NCBI GenBank assembly: GCA_016182485.1
Contig: JACPGH010000003.1
Location: 86,033-150,032, forward strand
Length of the DNA: 64,000 nucleotides
Source: Candidatus Kaiserbacteria bacterium
Lineage (GTDB): Bacteria; Patescibacteria; Paceibacteria; UBA9973; UBA2103
Reading direction: 5' to 3'
The notes under the pieces are model-generated. The model did no database searches. It was not told the DNA's origin and worked only from the letters and a program-made list of their open reading frames with translations. Within the stretch, counting starts at the first letter, position 1; each line of letters starts with the position of its first letter. The position numbers and the translations under genes are program-made. Positions 24,455 to 32,729 of the stretch are shown piece by piece.

Positions 24455-24973
24455 ATGAATGTACTTAAGACAATCAGGGATACGGATGTTGGAAGTACAG
24501 CGCCGGCACCGGAAAAGTATGTCGAACGGAGGGCCGCGCGAGCGGTCGTGCTCGATCCAGAAGGGAAGGTAGCGCTCCTGCATGCGACGAATAAGTCCTA
24601 TCACAAACTGCCGGGCGGAGGCATTGAAGAAGGTGAAGATATAGAGACAGCCCTAGGGCGCGAGCTTCTTGAAGAAATAGGGTGCTCGGTCAAAAATGTC
24701 CGAGAACTGGGGGCTATAGAAGAATATCGAAACGAGTATGAAATGCACCAAATTTCATACTGCTATATTGCGGATCTGGCCGGAGAAAAGGGCGAGCCGA
24801 ATCTGATGGAAGATGAACTGGCGGACGGCTTTCAGCCCGAATGGTTACGTCTTTCGGACGCCATCCAAGCGCTTGAAAACGAGTCGCATATAGAGCATTA
24901 CGAAGGGAAATTTATTCGACTGCGCGACGCGACGTTTCTTAAAGAAACGGCAAAATTTTTTGAAACGCAATGA
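24455..24973 (+). CDS. Nudix hydrolase
   Basis: 172 residues. The Nudix box G-x5-E-x7-R-E-x2-E-E-x-G is complete as GGGIEEGEDIETALGRELLEEIGC near residue 52-75 (shown here by its spacing rather than in full), with R-A-V-V-L-D-P-E-G-K-V-A-L-L before it. It hydrolyses a nucleoside diphosphate linked to another moiety; the exact substrate cannot be read. A GTG at 24446 would overlap the methyltransferase stop; ATG 24455 was preferred. Its own stop overlaps the next small frame by ATGA. Confidence 0.88.
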   Translation: MNVLKTIRDTDVGSTAPAPEKYVERRAARAVVLDPEGKVALLHATNKSYHKLPGGGIEEGEDIETALGRELLEEIGCSVKNVRELGAIEEYRNEYEMHQISYCYIADLAGEKGEPNLMEDELADGFQPEWLRLSDAIQALENESHIEHYEGKFIRLRDATFLKETAKFFETQ

Positions 24974-25116
24974 CCGGCGCACGTAAAGGAACCACGGAGA
25001 GGCTTAAGCGTATCGCGACAGAAGTACGGAAAGATTTTGAAAATAGAGTAATTGATAAAATTCAACTGCAGGAACTCTATAGCAATTATCATCCCGAGCG
25101 AAGGAGGGAATGGTAG
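24970..25116 (+). CDS. 48-residue ORF coupled to the Nudix gene, ends inside repeat D
   Basis: ATG overlaps the Nudix stop (ATGA). The product starts MTGARKGTTERLKRIA, is helical and charged, and ends ...NYHPERRREW where the last codons come from the dispersed hairpin repeat. It looks like a small gene whose 3' end was replaced when the repeat inserted. No family is recognised; it may not be translated. Confidence 0.4.
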   Translation: MTGARKGTTERLKRIATEVRKDFENRVIDKIQLQELYSNYHPERRREW

Positions 25117-25120
25117 AATA
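25093..25120 (+). repeat. Dispersed hairpin repeat, copy D (3' part only)
   Basis: Only the second half is present: GAGCGAAGGAGGGAATGGTA then GAATA. It supplies the stop codon of the small frame upstream. The 165 bases after it, to 25284, hold no clear gene or promoter. Confidence 0.65.
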
Positions 25121-25284
25121 AGTCTATTGAAGCTAGATCGTGCGCGCGACTTTTTGATGGTACTGTTGTGGGAATGGAAATCTCAATGCGAGAATTGAGG
25201 ACTACGCGGTACACTGAAATAGTTCTCTACAGCGGCGAGATGCACGAAGAATCCCACGAATCGACTTCATAGTGCAGAGATAGT

Positions 25285-26025
25285 ATGAGCGACACACAAC
25301 AACAGGCGTATAGGGATGATTTTGAAAAATTTCTTTCTCACACAAACGAGAAGGAAATATTATTTGGCGAAATTATTAAAGAGGCAGAGAAAAGGAACGC
25401 TCAATCGCTGCTGGATATTGGTGCTGGGAACGGCCTTCTCAGTATCCCGCTCGCAACCCATATGGCCCGCTATCTCGCCGTTGAACAAAAAGACAGTTTT
25501 GTAGATAAATTGCGAGCGGCCGGCCTCGACACTTTGCATGATTCATTCCCGACTCACATAGAAGAACGATTCGATATTGTGCTCTTTTCGCATTCCCTCT
25601 CGTATGGCAGGAAGACTCGGATGGATTTCGAGCCATTCATACGTGCCGCATGGGATTTAGTCGCTCCGAGCGGAGAACTGCTCATTGTTACATATAAAGG
25701 ACAAGAGGATGACTGGACTCATTTGATGGAGCGCGTGGGCGAAAATCCCATTGACTCAAATCGAGTCGGTTACAATACGTTAATTATGCTTCTGAATACT
25801 CTGGGAGAGGTTAAAGTTCATAAGGTTAAGAGTATCGTAAAGACGGGCACTCTTGAAGAAATGTTATACGCGCTTTCCTTTGTTGCGAGCGACGGGGAGC
25901 CTGTAAAGAAAGAAAAGTTCTTGGAGAAACGAGTCAGAGTGGAGAAAATATTGAATTCAGAGTACCAGGTCGCAGGCGGCATTGAGTTTCCGTTCTGGCA
26001 TTATTTGATTTCCACATATAAGTAA
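25285..26025 (+). CDS. Class I SAM-dependent methyltransferase
   Basis: 246 residues. Motif I is SLLDIGAGNGLLSIPLA near 40, then Y-L-A-V-E-Q-K as the ribose-binding acidic strand, FDIVLFSHSLSYG near 93 as motif IV, and SGELLIVTYKG as motif VI. The C-terminal third is strongly charged with a final W-H-Y-L. It resembles small-molecule methyltransferases of the UbiE/Coq5 type only in its core. The substrate is unknown. It is not closely related to the methyltransferase at 23721. Confidence 0.8.
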   Translation: MSDTQQQAYRDDFEKFLSHTNEKEILFGEIIKEAEKRNAQSLLDIGAGNGLLSIPLATHMARYLAVEQKDSFVDKLRAAGLDTLHDSFPTHIEERFDIVLFSHSLSYGRKTRMDFEPFIRAAWDLVAPSGELLIVTYKGQEDDWTHLMERVGENPIDSNRVGYNTLIMLLNTLGEVKVHKVKSIVKTGTLEEMLYALSFVASDGEPVKKEKFLEKRVRVEKILNSEYQVAGGIEFPFWHYLISTYK

Positions 26026-26056
26026 AAAACGTTCGGCAAAGCTATAGGACTTATCT

Positions 26057-26150
26057 TCTCTAATTCGCGCGCTGCGCCCGTCCGTAGCTTTATGCGAAGG
26101 AGGGCGGTGCCCTTCCGTAGCGTTAAGCGGTGGAGGGAATGGTGGAATAT
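26057..26150 (+). repeat. Dispersed hairpin repeat, copy E (double)
   Basis: TCTCTAATTCGCGCGCTGCG, then CCGTCCGTAGCTTTATGCGA, AGGAGGGCGGTG, then a second unit CCTTCCGTAGCGTTAAGCGG, TGGAGGGAATGGTGGAATAT. The hairpin half is duplicated, suggesting slippage or nested insertion. Confidence 0.7.
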
Positions 26151-26194
26151 GCTCTTGTAAACAGGAGTGCTAATTCGGGTGATATTCTATTTGG

Positions 26195-26920
26195 ATGAAA
26201 GTAATCCTCTTCGATACGGAAACGACAGGGAACGGGGATGCGGACCGGCTGTGCCAACTCGCGGTTAAGGAGCGGTATGTGGACGAGCCGCTCGTAAACG
26301 CTCTCTACAAACCGCCAGTGCCGATCTCGATCGAATCGATGGCGATACATCACATCACCGAGCGGATGGTGGTGGGGAAGCCGGCGTTCAAAGAATCGCC
26401 CGAATATGCCGGTTTGAAGGATCTTTTCGAGAGCGGGGAGACGATCGCAGTCGCGCACAATGCCGCCTTCGATGTCGCGATGCTCGCGCGCGAGGGCATC
26501 GTCCCGAAGCAGGTCATCTGCACGCACAAGCTCGCGTATGAACTCGACCCGAACGATACGGTGCCTAATTATCGGCTCCAATATCTGCGCTACCTGCTCG
26601 ATCTCGATGTCGAGGCCGAGGCGCACGACGCATGGGGAGACGTGCTCGTGCTCGAAGCGCTCTTCGAGCGGCTCGCGAAGAAGATGGTCGCGCGGCACGG
26701 AACCGAGGAGGCCGCGCTTGCCGCGATGCTCGCGATATCGACGCGCCCGCTCCTTTTCTCGACTATCCGCTTCGGCAAATACAAAGGCACGCGGCTCGAA
26801 GAAGTGGCGCGCCTCGACAGGAAATATCTGGAATGGCTCCTCGCGCAGAAGGAGCAGGATCCATCCGGCGAAACGGACTGGATTTATTCACTGAAGCATT
26901 ATTTGGGCGCTGCGCGATGA
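26195..26920 (+). CDS. DEDDh 3'-5' exonuclease (ExoX/DnaQ-like) with C-terminal DUF3820-like part
   Basis: 241 residues. Exo I ILFDTETTGNG (D7, E9), Exo II VAHNAAFDVAML near 88 (D96) and Exo III with H-D-A-W-G-D near 145 (H and D) give the complete DEDDh set. Residues 185-235 read TIRFGKYKGTRLEEVARLDRKYLEWLL, the G-K-Y-K-G ... D-x-x-Y-L-x-W pattern of DUF3820. It degrades single-stranded DNA ends, probably in repair. A TATTCT box lies 6 bases before the ATG. Confidence 0.88.
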   Translation: MKVILFDTETTGNGDADRLCQLAVKERYVDEPLVNALYKPPVPISIESMAIHHITERMVVGKPAFKESPEYAGLKDLFESGETIAVAHNAAFDVAMLAREGIVPKQVICTHKLAYELDPNDTVPNYRLQYLRYLLDLDVEAEAHDAWGDVLVLEALFERLAKKMVARHGTEEAALAAMLAISTRPLLFSTIRFGKYKGTRLEEVARLDRKYLEWLLAQKEQDPSGETDWIYSLKHYLGAAR

Positions 26921-26929
26921 TATCTTGGT

Positions 26930-27469
26930 ATGAAATCTGAAATAGAAGTGAAGGCGCGGGTGAGAGACGCGGAGGCAGTGGTCGCGAAGCTCGCGGACCT
27001 TGGCTGTGCGCTGTCTGAACCTATTACTCAAGATGATTTTGTTTATAACAAGATCGGCGTCGACCCAAAGGACCATAGCCACGGCACGCCCGTGCTGCGC
27101 ATCAGGGTACAGGGCGAACGGACGATCTTCACGCTGAAAAAGAACCGCAGCAATGAGCTCGACTGCATCGAGAAAGAGATCGATGTGAGCGACAAAGATA
27201 TCCTCGCAGATATTTTCGAGCTGCTCGGATACGAGAAAACGATCGAGGTTCACAAGATGCGGCGAAAAGGTGCCATCAATGGCTATGAAGTCTGTCTTGA
27301 TGAGGTGCGAGATCTTGGGACGTTTATTGAAGTAGAAAAGATGTCTGACGAAGACGGTGCCGTTGTCCAAAAGGAACTTTTCGACTTTTTGGCGCAGTTC
27401 GGGATCCGCGAAGAAGACAGGGTTCTCATAGGGTACGATACCCAACTTTGGCTCAAACATAATCAATAG
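26930..27469 (+). CDS. CYTH-domain phosphatase/class IV adenylate cyclase-like protein
   Basis: 179 residues. EIEVKAR at residue 2-8 is the diagnostic E-x-E-x-K motif. It is followed by a D-D-F-V-Y strand, LRIRVQGERTIFTLKKN with basic residues of the triphosphate tunnel, C-I-E-K-E-I-D-V, and ECL-D-E-V-x-x-LGTFIEVE. Such tunnel enzymes hydrolyse triphosphates or make cAMP. The domain is intact, in contrast to the broken copy at 1593. It lies 9 bases after the exonuclease. Confidence 0.9.
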   Translation: MKSEIEVKARVRDAEAVVAKLADLGCALSEPITQDDFVYNKIGVDPKDHSHGTPVLRIRVQGERTIFTLKKNRSNELDCIEKEIDVSDKDILADIFELLGYEKTIEVHKMRRKGAINGYEVCLDEVRDLGTFIEVEKMSDEDGAVVQKELFDFLAQFGIREEDRVLIGYDTQLWLKHNQ

Positions 27470-27657
27470 ATTTCACAACTAGTCCTCTTTGCCGAGGCGG
27501 GGTAAGATAGTCAGATGAAAGAAAGAAACAAAGCGATTCCTGCGGCGTTTTGCACAGGGCAAATTTCAATCATTCGGTCGACCGGCCGATGATTTTCACA
27601 TGTGGCCAGTGAGACCGCCATAATCGGGGTGATACCCACGTATTGTAGAATAGGCGG
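27470..27657. other. Intergenic region with a 25-codon ORF and a palindrome
   Basis: A TAAGAT box (27503-27508) lies 6 bases before ATG 27515, which opens a 25-codon frame (MKERNKAIPAAFCTGQ...) ending at 27592 inside the palindrome-like CATTCGGTCGACCGGCCGAT. The frame may be a remnant. TAGAAT at 27646-27651 is the likely -10 of the next gene. Confidence 0.4.
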
Positions 27658-28281
27658 ATGTCCATACGCCGCATTATTATACTGTTTGTAGGTTTAGCGG
27701 CGCTCGCACTCGGTTACTATTTCTTCTTTCAACAGGAAGAGGCGGCGATTACTAATTATCCCTCGGCAGGCGCTGACATCATCGCCTTCGGCGACAGTCT
27801 CGTATCAGGCAGCGGGGCCACGCCGGGAAAGGATTTCGTCTCTCTGCTCTCCGCACGAGTGGGCGAGTCCATCGTCAACCTCGGCGTACCAGGCGACACG
27901 ACCGCCGACGGTCTGGCCCGCATAGAAGCGCTCGACCGCTACAAGCCCAAGGTGGTCCTGCTTCTCTTAGGCGGGAACGATTATTTGCGGCGGGTGCCGC
28001 GGGAGACTATTTTTGCCAATCTTGGGAAAATTATCGAGGAGATACACGCGCGCGGAGCGGTCGTGATCCTGCTCGGAGTCAAAGGAAGCCTATTTGGCGA
28101 TGCCTTTGAACAGCAATTTGAAACCTTGCGCGATCGGTACGGCACCGCTTATGTCCCCAATGTTCTCGACGGAGTTTTCGCCGACTCGCGATACATGGCC
28201 GATGCCATCCACCCGAATGATGCAGGCAATCAGATCATCGCGAACCGTATCTATCCCATTCTCGCCACGCTCTTGTACTGA
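27658..28281 (+). CDS. Membrane-anchored SGNH/GDSL hydrolase (TesA-like)
   Basis: 207 residues. An N-terminal helix (residues 5-22) anchors or exports the enzyme. SGNH blocks are all present: FGDSLVSGSG (block I, Ser 44), NLGVPGDTT (block II, Gly), LLGGNDYLR (block III, Asn) and DAIHPNDAGN (block V, Asp and His). These enzymes cleave ester bonds of lipids or acylated sugars outside the membrane. The ATG lies 6 bases after TAGAAT, so the transcript is probably leaderless. Confidence 0.9.
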   Translation: MSIRRIIILFVGLAALALGYYFFFQQEEAAITNYPSAGADIIAFGDSLVSGSGATPGKDFVSLLSARVGESIVNLGVPGDTTADGLARIEALDRYKPKVVLLLLGGNDYLRRVPRETIFANLGKIIEEIHARGAVVILLGVKGSLFGDAFEQQFETLRDRYGTAYVPNVLDGVFADSRYMADAIHPNDAGNQIIANRIYPILATLLY

Positions 28282-28397
28282 TTACCGCCGGAAGTCGGAG
28301 ACGGCCCAAAAAATGTAACTCATGAGAGTATCTCTGACGCAGTTCTTCATCGGTATTTCACCGCACATCGTCTTTACTGTCATGACTTTACACAGCC

Positions 28398-29195
28398 ATG
28401 AACAGAATTGGCATCGTGTGGCTTGCAGGCATTGCGATCGTAGTCATAGCGATAGCGCTCTTGGTGGGGCGCGGCTCGTTCGCAATCGATAATACCCGCG
28501 GAAGCGATCCGGCCGGCACGGTCGCGTATTACGGCAACGCGAAGGGGTATTTGGCTTTGCCCGCTACAGGAGCGGACAATGCGAAACGTCCCGCCGTCAT
28601 CCTCATTCACGAGTGGTGGGGTTTGAATGAAGATATGAAAATGCTCGCGGACCGTTTCGCCGCGCAGGGTTATGTCGCGCTCGCGGCGGACCTCTACGGC
28701 GAGGGCAAGGTGGCGGCGACGACTACCGAGGCGCAGGCGTTCGCGGGCGCGGTCCGCGACAACACTGACGAGGCTTTCAAGAACCTTGAGGCGGCGGTCG
28801 CATACCTCACGGCGAGGCTGGACGTGGACGGCGAGAGGCTCGCGTCGGTAGGATGGTGCTTCGGCGGCGGGTGGGCCTACCAAATGGCGGTCAACGACCT
28901 TGGCACGAAGGCCTCCGTCATGTATTACGGCCAATTCGATCCCGAGGACGATTTCGAAAACATGCGCGCGCATATTCTCGGGCATTTCGGCGAGGACGAC
29001 GCCTCCATAAAGGTAGACACGGTGCGAGAATTCCGGGCGGCTCTCGCAAGAGCGAGCGGCGAGCACGAGGTATACATTTATCCGGACGCAGGCCACGGCT
29101 TCGCGAACGAGCGCGGCGGAAACAATCCGGCCTACAAAAAAGAAGCCTCAGATCTCTTGGCAAAGAACGAGCGCGTTTTTATCGGAAGTGTTTGA
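28398..29195 (+). CDS. Exported dienelactone hydrolase family protein
   Basis: 265 residues. A signal-anchor helix (4-24) precedes an alpha/beta-hydrolase of the dienelactone type: VILIHEWWGLNEDM near 67 (oxyanion region), VGWCFGGGWAYQ near 151 with Cys as nucleophile instead of Ser, an Asp in GHFGEDDASI near 197, and YPDAGHGFANE near 230 with the catalytic His. The extracytoplasmic location suggests cleaning up or recycling of cyclic esters; the substrate is unknown. The 116 bases upstream show no repeat or gene. Confidence 0.88.
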   Translation: MNRIGIVWLAGIAIVVIAIALLVGRGSFAIDNTRGSDPAGTVAYYGNAKGYLALPATGADNAKRPAVILIHEWWGLNEDMKMLADRFAAQGYVALAADLYGEGKVAATTTEAQAFAGAVRDNTDEAFKNLEAAVAYLTARLDVDGERLASVGWCFGGGWAYQMAVNDLGTKASVMYYGQFDPEDDFENMRAHILGHFGEDDASIKVDTVREFRAALARASGEHEVYIYPDAGHGFANERGGNNPAYKKEASDLLAKNERVFIGSV

Positions 29196-29217
29196 AAAGT
29201 AAGCGCTGTCCCGTCAG

Positions 29218-29637
29218 CTAAACCATAGCGACGACGGACATCGGCTCCATTTTCATTCCCAGCTCTTCAAGCTCGGCATTGTCCAGAAAATTTTCGGCTT
29301 GGGGTAGGATCTCGTTCTCTTCCATGAGCGCATGTGCTCCGACCGTATCCATTATCGCCATGATCCGCTCCGTACGGTCGCCGGGGAGGGCGCGCGCGGC
29401 AAGTACTTGAGCCTCAAGCTTCTTCTGCTCGGCGAGCAAACCGAGGTCGTCCTTGGCGCCCATCTTCTTACGCAGCGCCTTGTAAAAATGCTTGTCCTCC
29501 ATGCGCTCGTGCCTGGCCAGCGCATCGAAGATCAGCTTTTCCATAGCCTCTCGCTTTTCCATCGGCGCCTCCTGGAATTCTTCGAACAACTCCTCTACCG
29601 CTCTATGATCTCGCTTAATTACATCGGTGGCTTTCAT
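29218..29637 (-). CDS. Hemerythrin-like HHE domain protein
   Basis: 139 residues, four-helix bundle. Metal-ligand pattern: IKRDHRAVEELFEEF (H10, with E further on), DALARHERMEDKHFYK (H-E and H near 42-49), and GAHALMEENEILP (H near 100, E). These bind a di-iron centre and O2 or NO-type ligands. It is probably involved in oxygen sensing or stress defence. TAGAAT on this strand lies 8 bases upstream of the ATG. It converges with the dienelactone hydrolase gene. Confidence 0.87.
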   Translation of the reverse strand: MKATDVIKRDHRAVEELFEEFQEAPMEKREAMEKLIFDALARHERMEDKHFYKALRKKMGAKDDLGLLAEQKKLEAQVLAARALPGDRTERIMAIMDTVGAHALMEENEILPQAENFLDNAELEELGMKMEPMSVVAMV

Positions 29638-29702
29638 ATGGCGCTATTCTAAGCCGACCCTGTAAATCTGCGGTTAAGGAAAGACGAGTATACTTAATAC
29701 AT

Positions 29703-30479
29703 ATGAAACCTATGACAACGGTCATTAGCGTGCTGATCTTGCTAATCCTCATTGCGGGCGGGTGGTATTTCTGGGCAGGGCGGGGAAATCCGGGACCAGT
29801 GTCTCCGGGAGCGGATGGCGGGCAAAGCGGCGATCTCATCACGCTTGCCTTGGGTCAGAGAGGCTCGTTAAACGGCGTAACGATAACGCCGCGCGAGGTC
29901 GTCGAGGACAGCCGGTGTCCGCGCGATGTGCAGTGCATTCAGGCGGGCCGCGTGCGAGTGCGCGCGACGCTTGTGAGCGGCCTCGGAACGGCCAATCAGA
30001 TATTCCTGGTCGGCGAACCGATCACGACCGAAGCTGAAGCAGTCACGCTTACGCAAGTGGAGCCCGACAAAATTTCGACTCGGACCATTAATGCAAGCGA
30101 GTACCGATTCACCTTCAAAGTCGTCAAACAGAGCGTTACATATAAGAATGCTTCGCGCGATCAAATCGAAGTGGGCACGCCATTCCCGGGCGCCGTGGTC
30201 GGCAAGACGTTCAAGGTTATGGGACAGGCGCGCGGCAATTGGTATTTCGAAGCCTCGTTCCCGGTGATCGTGCTCGACAAAGACGGCAATAGGCTCGCGG
30301 CCGTCCCCGCGCAGGCGCAGGGAGAATGGATGACTACGGAATTCGTTCCGTATATCGCCGATGTTTCGATCCAGGGAGATTACATCGGCCCTGCGACGCT
30401 CGTCTTGCAGAAGGACAACGCCTCGGGGCTCCCTGAGCACGACGCGTCCGCCTCGTATCCGATAACGATCGAGTACTAG
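29703..30479 (+). CDS. Membrane-anchored protein with Gmad2 Ig-like domain
   Basis: 258 residues. An N-terminal helix (5-22) ends in GGWYFWAGR. The middle (50-135) carries the pair EDSRCPRDVQCIQAGRVRV, a Cys-containing element seen in lipoprotein-type domains. The C-terminal part from about 140 reads as a Gmad2-type Ig fold (GTPFPGAVVGKTFKVMGQARGNWYFEASFPV). It is likely exposed outside the cell membrane with a binding or scaffolding role. TATACT (29689-29694) is 8 bases before the ATG. Confidence 0.78.
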   Translation: MKPMTTVISVLILLILIAGGWYFWAGRGNPGPVSPGADGGQSGDLITLALGQRGSLNGVTITPREVVEDSRCPRDVQCIQAGRVRVRATLVSGLGTANQIFLVGEPITTEAEAVTLTQVEPDKISTRTINASEYRFTFKVVKQSVTYKNASRDQIEVGTPFPGAVVGKTFKVMGQARGNWYFEASFPVIVLDKDGNRLAAVPAQAQGEWMTTEFVPYIADVSIQGDYIGPATLVLQKDNASGLPEHDASASYPITIEY

Positions 30480-30533
30480 TCTTCACATATTTGTCTGCGT
30501 CTCCCGCGTACAATGTCCGCATTATTTCTAATC

Positions 30534-30884
30534 ATGCGGACTATGGAAAAATTCTTGGTGTTGTACAAAGCGAGAGCAGCCGAAATGGAGAAAATGATGA
30601 GAGACACGACCCCTGAAGAGCGAGAAAAGGGGATGGGAGAATGGAATACGTGGTTCGAAACGCACAAGAAAGAAGTTGCCGAGATGGGCGCGCCGCTCGG
30701 TGAAGCTAAGCGCGTGGATCCGAGCGGGACTACAGACGGCAAGAACGAGATCGGCGGCTATTCGATCGTGCAGGCCGGATCTCTGGACGCAGCGGCAAAG
30801 CTCTTTAGCAGGGAGCATCCGCACTTCAGCATGCCGAGCGCCTGGATCGAAGTCATCCAAATCATGCCGACTCCGGAGATGTAA
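30534..30884 (+). CDS. YCII-related (YciI/DGPF-like) small protein
   Basis: 116 residues. MEKFLVLYKAR at the N-terminus, GAPLGEAKRVDP in the middle, GGYSIVQAGSLDAAAKLFSREHPHFSMP and a final I-E-V-I-Q-I fit the ferredoxin-like YCII fold. Members are of uncertain enzymatic role, with a conserved His/Asp pair in some. ATG 30543 is a possible alternative start. A TACAAT box at 30509 implies a leader of about 15 bases. Confidence 0.75.
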   Translation: MRTMEKFLVLYKARAAEMEKMMRDTTPEEREKGMGEWNTWFETHKKEVAEMGAPLGEAKRVDPSGTTDGKNEIGGYSIVQAGSLDAAAKLFSREHPHFSMPSAWIEVIQIMPTPEM

Positions 30885-30928
30885 ACATTTGCTCCCAACG
30901 TCGCTCCGTCCCGCGCTATACTTTATCT

Positions 30929-31099
30929 ATGTCCAAACATGGTGGCGGGGGCGTCGTGTACGGGCTCGGGTTTATCGGGGCGGCTATCTATTACATCCAA
31001 AATGCTGCGACTTTCTGGGACGGGGTCATTGGCATCTTGAAGGCGCTCGTCTGGCCGGCATTTCTTGTCTACCACGCGCTGGCGTATTTTCAGATATAA
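30929..31099 (+). CDS. 56-residue membrane protein
   Basis: Sequence begins MSKHGGGGVVYGLGFIGAAI, then a single long amphipathic-hydrophobic part (YYIQNAATFWDGVIGILKAL, VWPAFLVYHALAYFQ). Two short helices are likely. Similar small proteins with a Y-I-Q, F-W, I-L-K-A-x-x-W-P pattern occur in many bacteria with no known role. TATACT (30917-30922) is 6 bases before the ATG, identical in layout to the permease at 3633. Confidence 0.8.
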   Translation: MSKHGGGGVVYGLGFIGAAIYYIQNAATFWDGVIGILKALVWPAFLVYHALAYFQI

Positions 31100-31152
31100 A
31101 GCGCGATCTCGCGAAAAGCCGCAAAATTACTCTAATCTGAATTCAAAAAAAC

Positions 31153-31187
31153 GCGAAAACCGCCAGCAGGGCGGTTTTCGCAATTTG
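31153..31187. terminator. Bidirectional intrinsic terminator
   Basis: GCGAAAACCGCC (31153-31164) pairs perfectly with GGCGGTTTTCGC (31170-31181) over a 5-base loop, with A-runs before and T-rich sequence after. It lies between the convergent genes ending at 31099 and 31198. Confidence 0.85.
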
Positions 31188-31197
31188 TCTGCCTGTT

Positions 31198-32319
31198 TTA
31201 CGGCGTTACCGTTATTGCCGCTTGCGCCCTCGTCCCGGAATTTTGGCCGATGAAGATATACGTGTGGCTTCCCGGTGCCGGCACCGCCATCGACCCGGTC
31301 GAGAAGCTGCCATCGCGGTTAGTGAAGGCCGTACCGACCGATGTTTCCTCATGCATGACGGTCACGCGTTCTTCACATCCGAAGTCGTGCCCGCCGAAAT
31401 CTATGTTCGTGCCTGCGCGCACGGATGCGCCATTCTGGTCGATGTGGCCGGTGCCTGAAGGAGCGGCGGTGCAGAGATCCGGGCCGCTCATTAGGCCGCT
31501 GGTTGTCGTGCCCATCCCTCCTACTCCGCGCATCATCTGCTCCATATGCGCCATGAGCATGCTCATCTGCTGCTTAAGCAGCGCGATATCCGCCGCGAGG
31601 CGCAAGAGTTCATTTTGAAGCGACGTCATATCGGTGCTAGTGGCGGTAGTTGTTGCTACCGTGCTCGTGGCCGCCGGCTGGACGAAGAAAGTGTTCGTCG
31701 CCACGCGGCCGCTCGTGCCGCCGGTCGCCGATATAGGGATGCTGCCGCTCGCGACCGAAGGAATGAACAGGGTCGTTGAGAAACTGCCGTTCGTATCTGT
31801 GGTGATATCCGTTATCGCCCCGCTGAAGTCGATCGTTATCGGCTCCGACGGCCCGAAATTCGTCCCGACGGCGATGACTGATGCGCCCGGCATGCCGCTG
31901 AAGATAGAGAGATTAAGGAAGGCCGCTGTGCTGGTCGCTCCCGCGCTCGGCGTGCTCGAGAATGGCGCGGTCGTGAACAACTGATGGCTGGACATCGTCG
32001 TACTCCCTAAAGCATCAGTTGAAATCACAGCGAAGTGATATGTCGTGCTCGCGATTAGATCGGAAAGCGCTACCATATGGTTCGTTACCAGCCCCGAATC
32101 GAGGGTCGTACTCGCCGTTAGATCCATAGACGTCCCGTACATGACTTGCGAAGTCGCCGGCACGTCGGTCGTCCAATTGATTATCGCGGTCGTGTCTGTC
32201 GGCGTTGCTGTGATCGACGAGAGGACCGGTTCTCGAGCGCTCGCTACTGCGCCGGCGGCCAACAGTATTGCCGCTACAACCGGGACTAGCGGAATTTTGG
32301 ATTTTATATACTGTCCCAT
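31198..32319 (-). CDS. Secreted Fn3-like surface protein
   Basis: 373 residues from ATG 32319 (earlier starts lack a signal). A signal peptide (residues 5-28) is followed by a fibronectin-III-like domain: PVLSSITATPTDTTAIINWT, then TSQVMYGTSMDLT and TTYHFAVISTDALG (about 30-125). A second beta domain lies near 150-225 (FGPSEPITIDFSGAITDI), then a Met-rich coiled coil (LQNELLRLAADIALLKQQMS, about 245-275) and a third beta domain to the end. It is an exposed, probably adhesive, multidomain protein; the function is not known. A Thr/Ser-rich linker separates the domains. Confidence 0.78.
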   Translation of the reverse strand: MGQYIKSKIPLVPVVAAILLAAGAVASAREPVLSSITATPTDTTAIINWTTDVPATSQVMYGTSMDLTASTTLDSGLVTNHMVALSDLIASTTYHFAVISTDALGSTTMSSHQLFTTAPFSSTPSAGATSTAAFLNLSIFSGMPGASVIAVGTNFGPSEPITIDFSGAITDITTDTNGSFSTTLFIPSVASGSIPISATGGTSGRVATNTFFVQPAATSTVATTTATSTDMTSLQNELLRLAADIALLKQQMSMLMAHMEQMMRGVGGMGTTTSGLMSGPDLCTAAPSGTGHIDQNGASVRAGTNIDFGGHDFGCEERVTVMHEETSVGTAFTNRDGSFSTGSMAVPAPGSHTYIFIGQNSGTRAQAAITVTP

Positions 32320-32506
32320 AATTGCAAACGTTATTTGTAATGAGCCTGCCGAGCTGGTATCGCGGGTGAGATATTCGCCACGGGGCGTCACGCGCAAGAA
32401 TACGCCGGAAGCCGTGAAGCAGGCGTGAACCGAAAAGAGATAGCGCCGCTCGCGAGATTCATCGGCATTTAACACGAGTAAGCATATGCTCACTTAGTGA
32501 GGGCTT

Positions 32507-32659
32507 ATGCTTGTCACTTTCGCAACCATTCTAATCATTCTTTGGCTTCTCGGGATCGTTACGGGATACACGCTCGGGTATTTTATTCATATCCTGCTCG
32601 TGGTGGCTATTATTTTGTTCCTCATACGCATCATTCAGGGTAGGAATCCCATCGAGTAG
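32507..32659 (+). CDS. Lmo0937-family small membrane protein (DUF5670)
   Basis: 50 residues: MLVTFATILIILWLLGIVTG, then YTLGYFIHILLVVAIILFLI, then R-I-I-Q-G-R-N-P-I-E. Two transmembrane helices joined by G-Y-T-L-G-Y and ending in a basic tail is the pattern of this stress-associated small family. GAGG lies 5 bases before the start. A strong hairpin terminator follows 11 bases after the stop. Confidence 0.82.
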   Translation: MLVTFATILIILWLLGIVTGYTLGYFIHILLVVAIILFLIRIIQGRNPIE

Positions 32660-32670
32660 GTTTTGACACT

Positions 32671-32711
32671 ACGACACACGGCCGGCCACTAGTTGGTCGG
32701 CCGTGTGTCGT
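32671..32711. terminator. Long perfect hairpin between convergent genes
   Basis: ACGACACACGGCCG (32671-32684) pairs with CGGCCGTGTGTCGT (32698-32711); the inner part adds CCA/TGG around ACTAGT. T-run short (TTC), so it may rather protect mRNA ends. Confidence 0.7.
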
Positions 32712-32729
32712 TCAAACCGGTCCGCGAAC

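Noticed and set aside
28380..29096. 238-codon minus-strand frame
   Set aside because: Shadow of the dienelactone hydrolase gene, which has complete catalytic residues.
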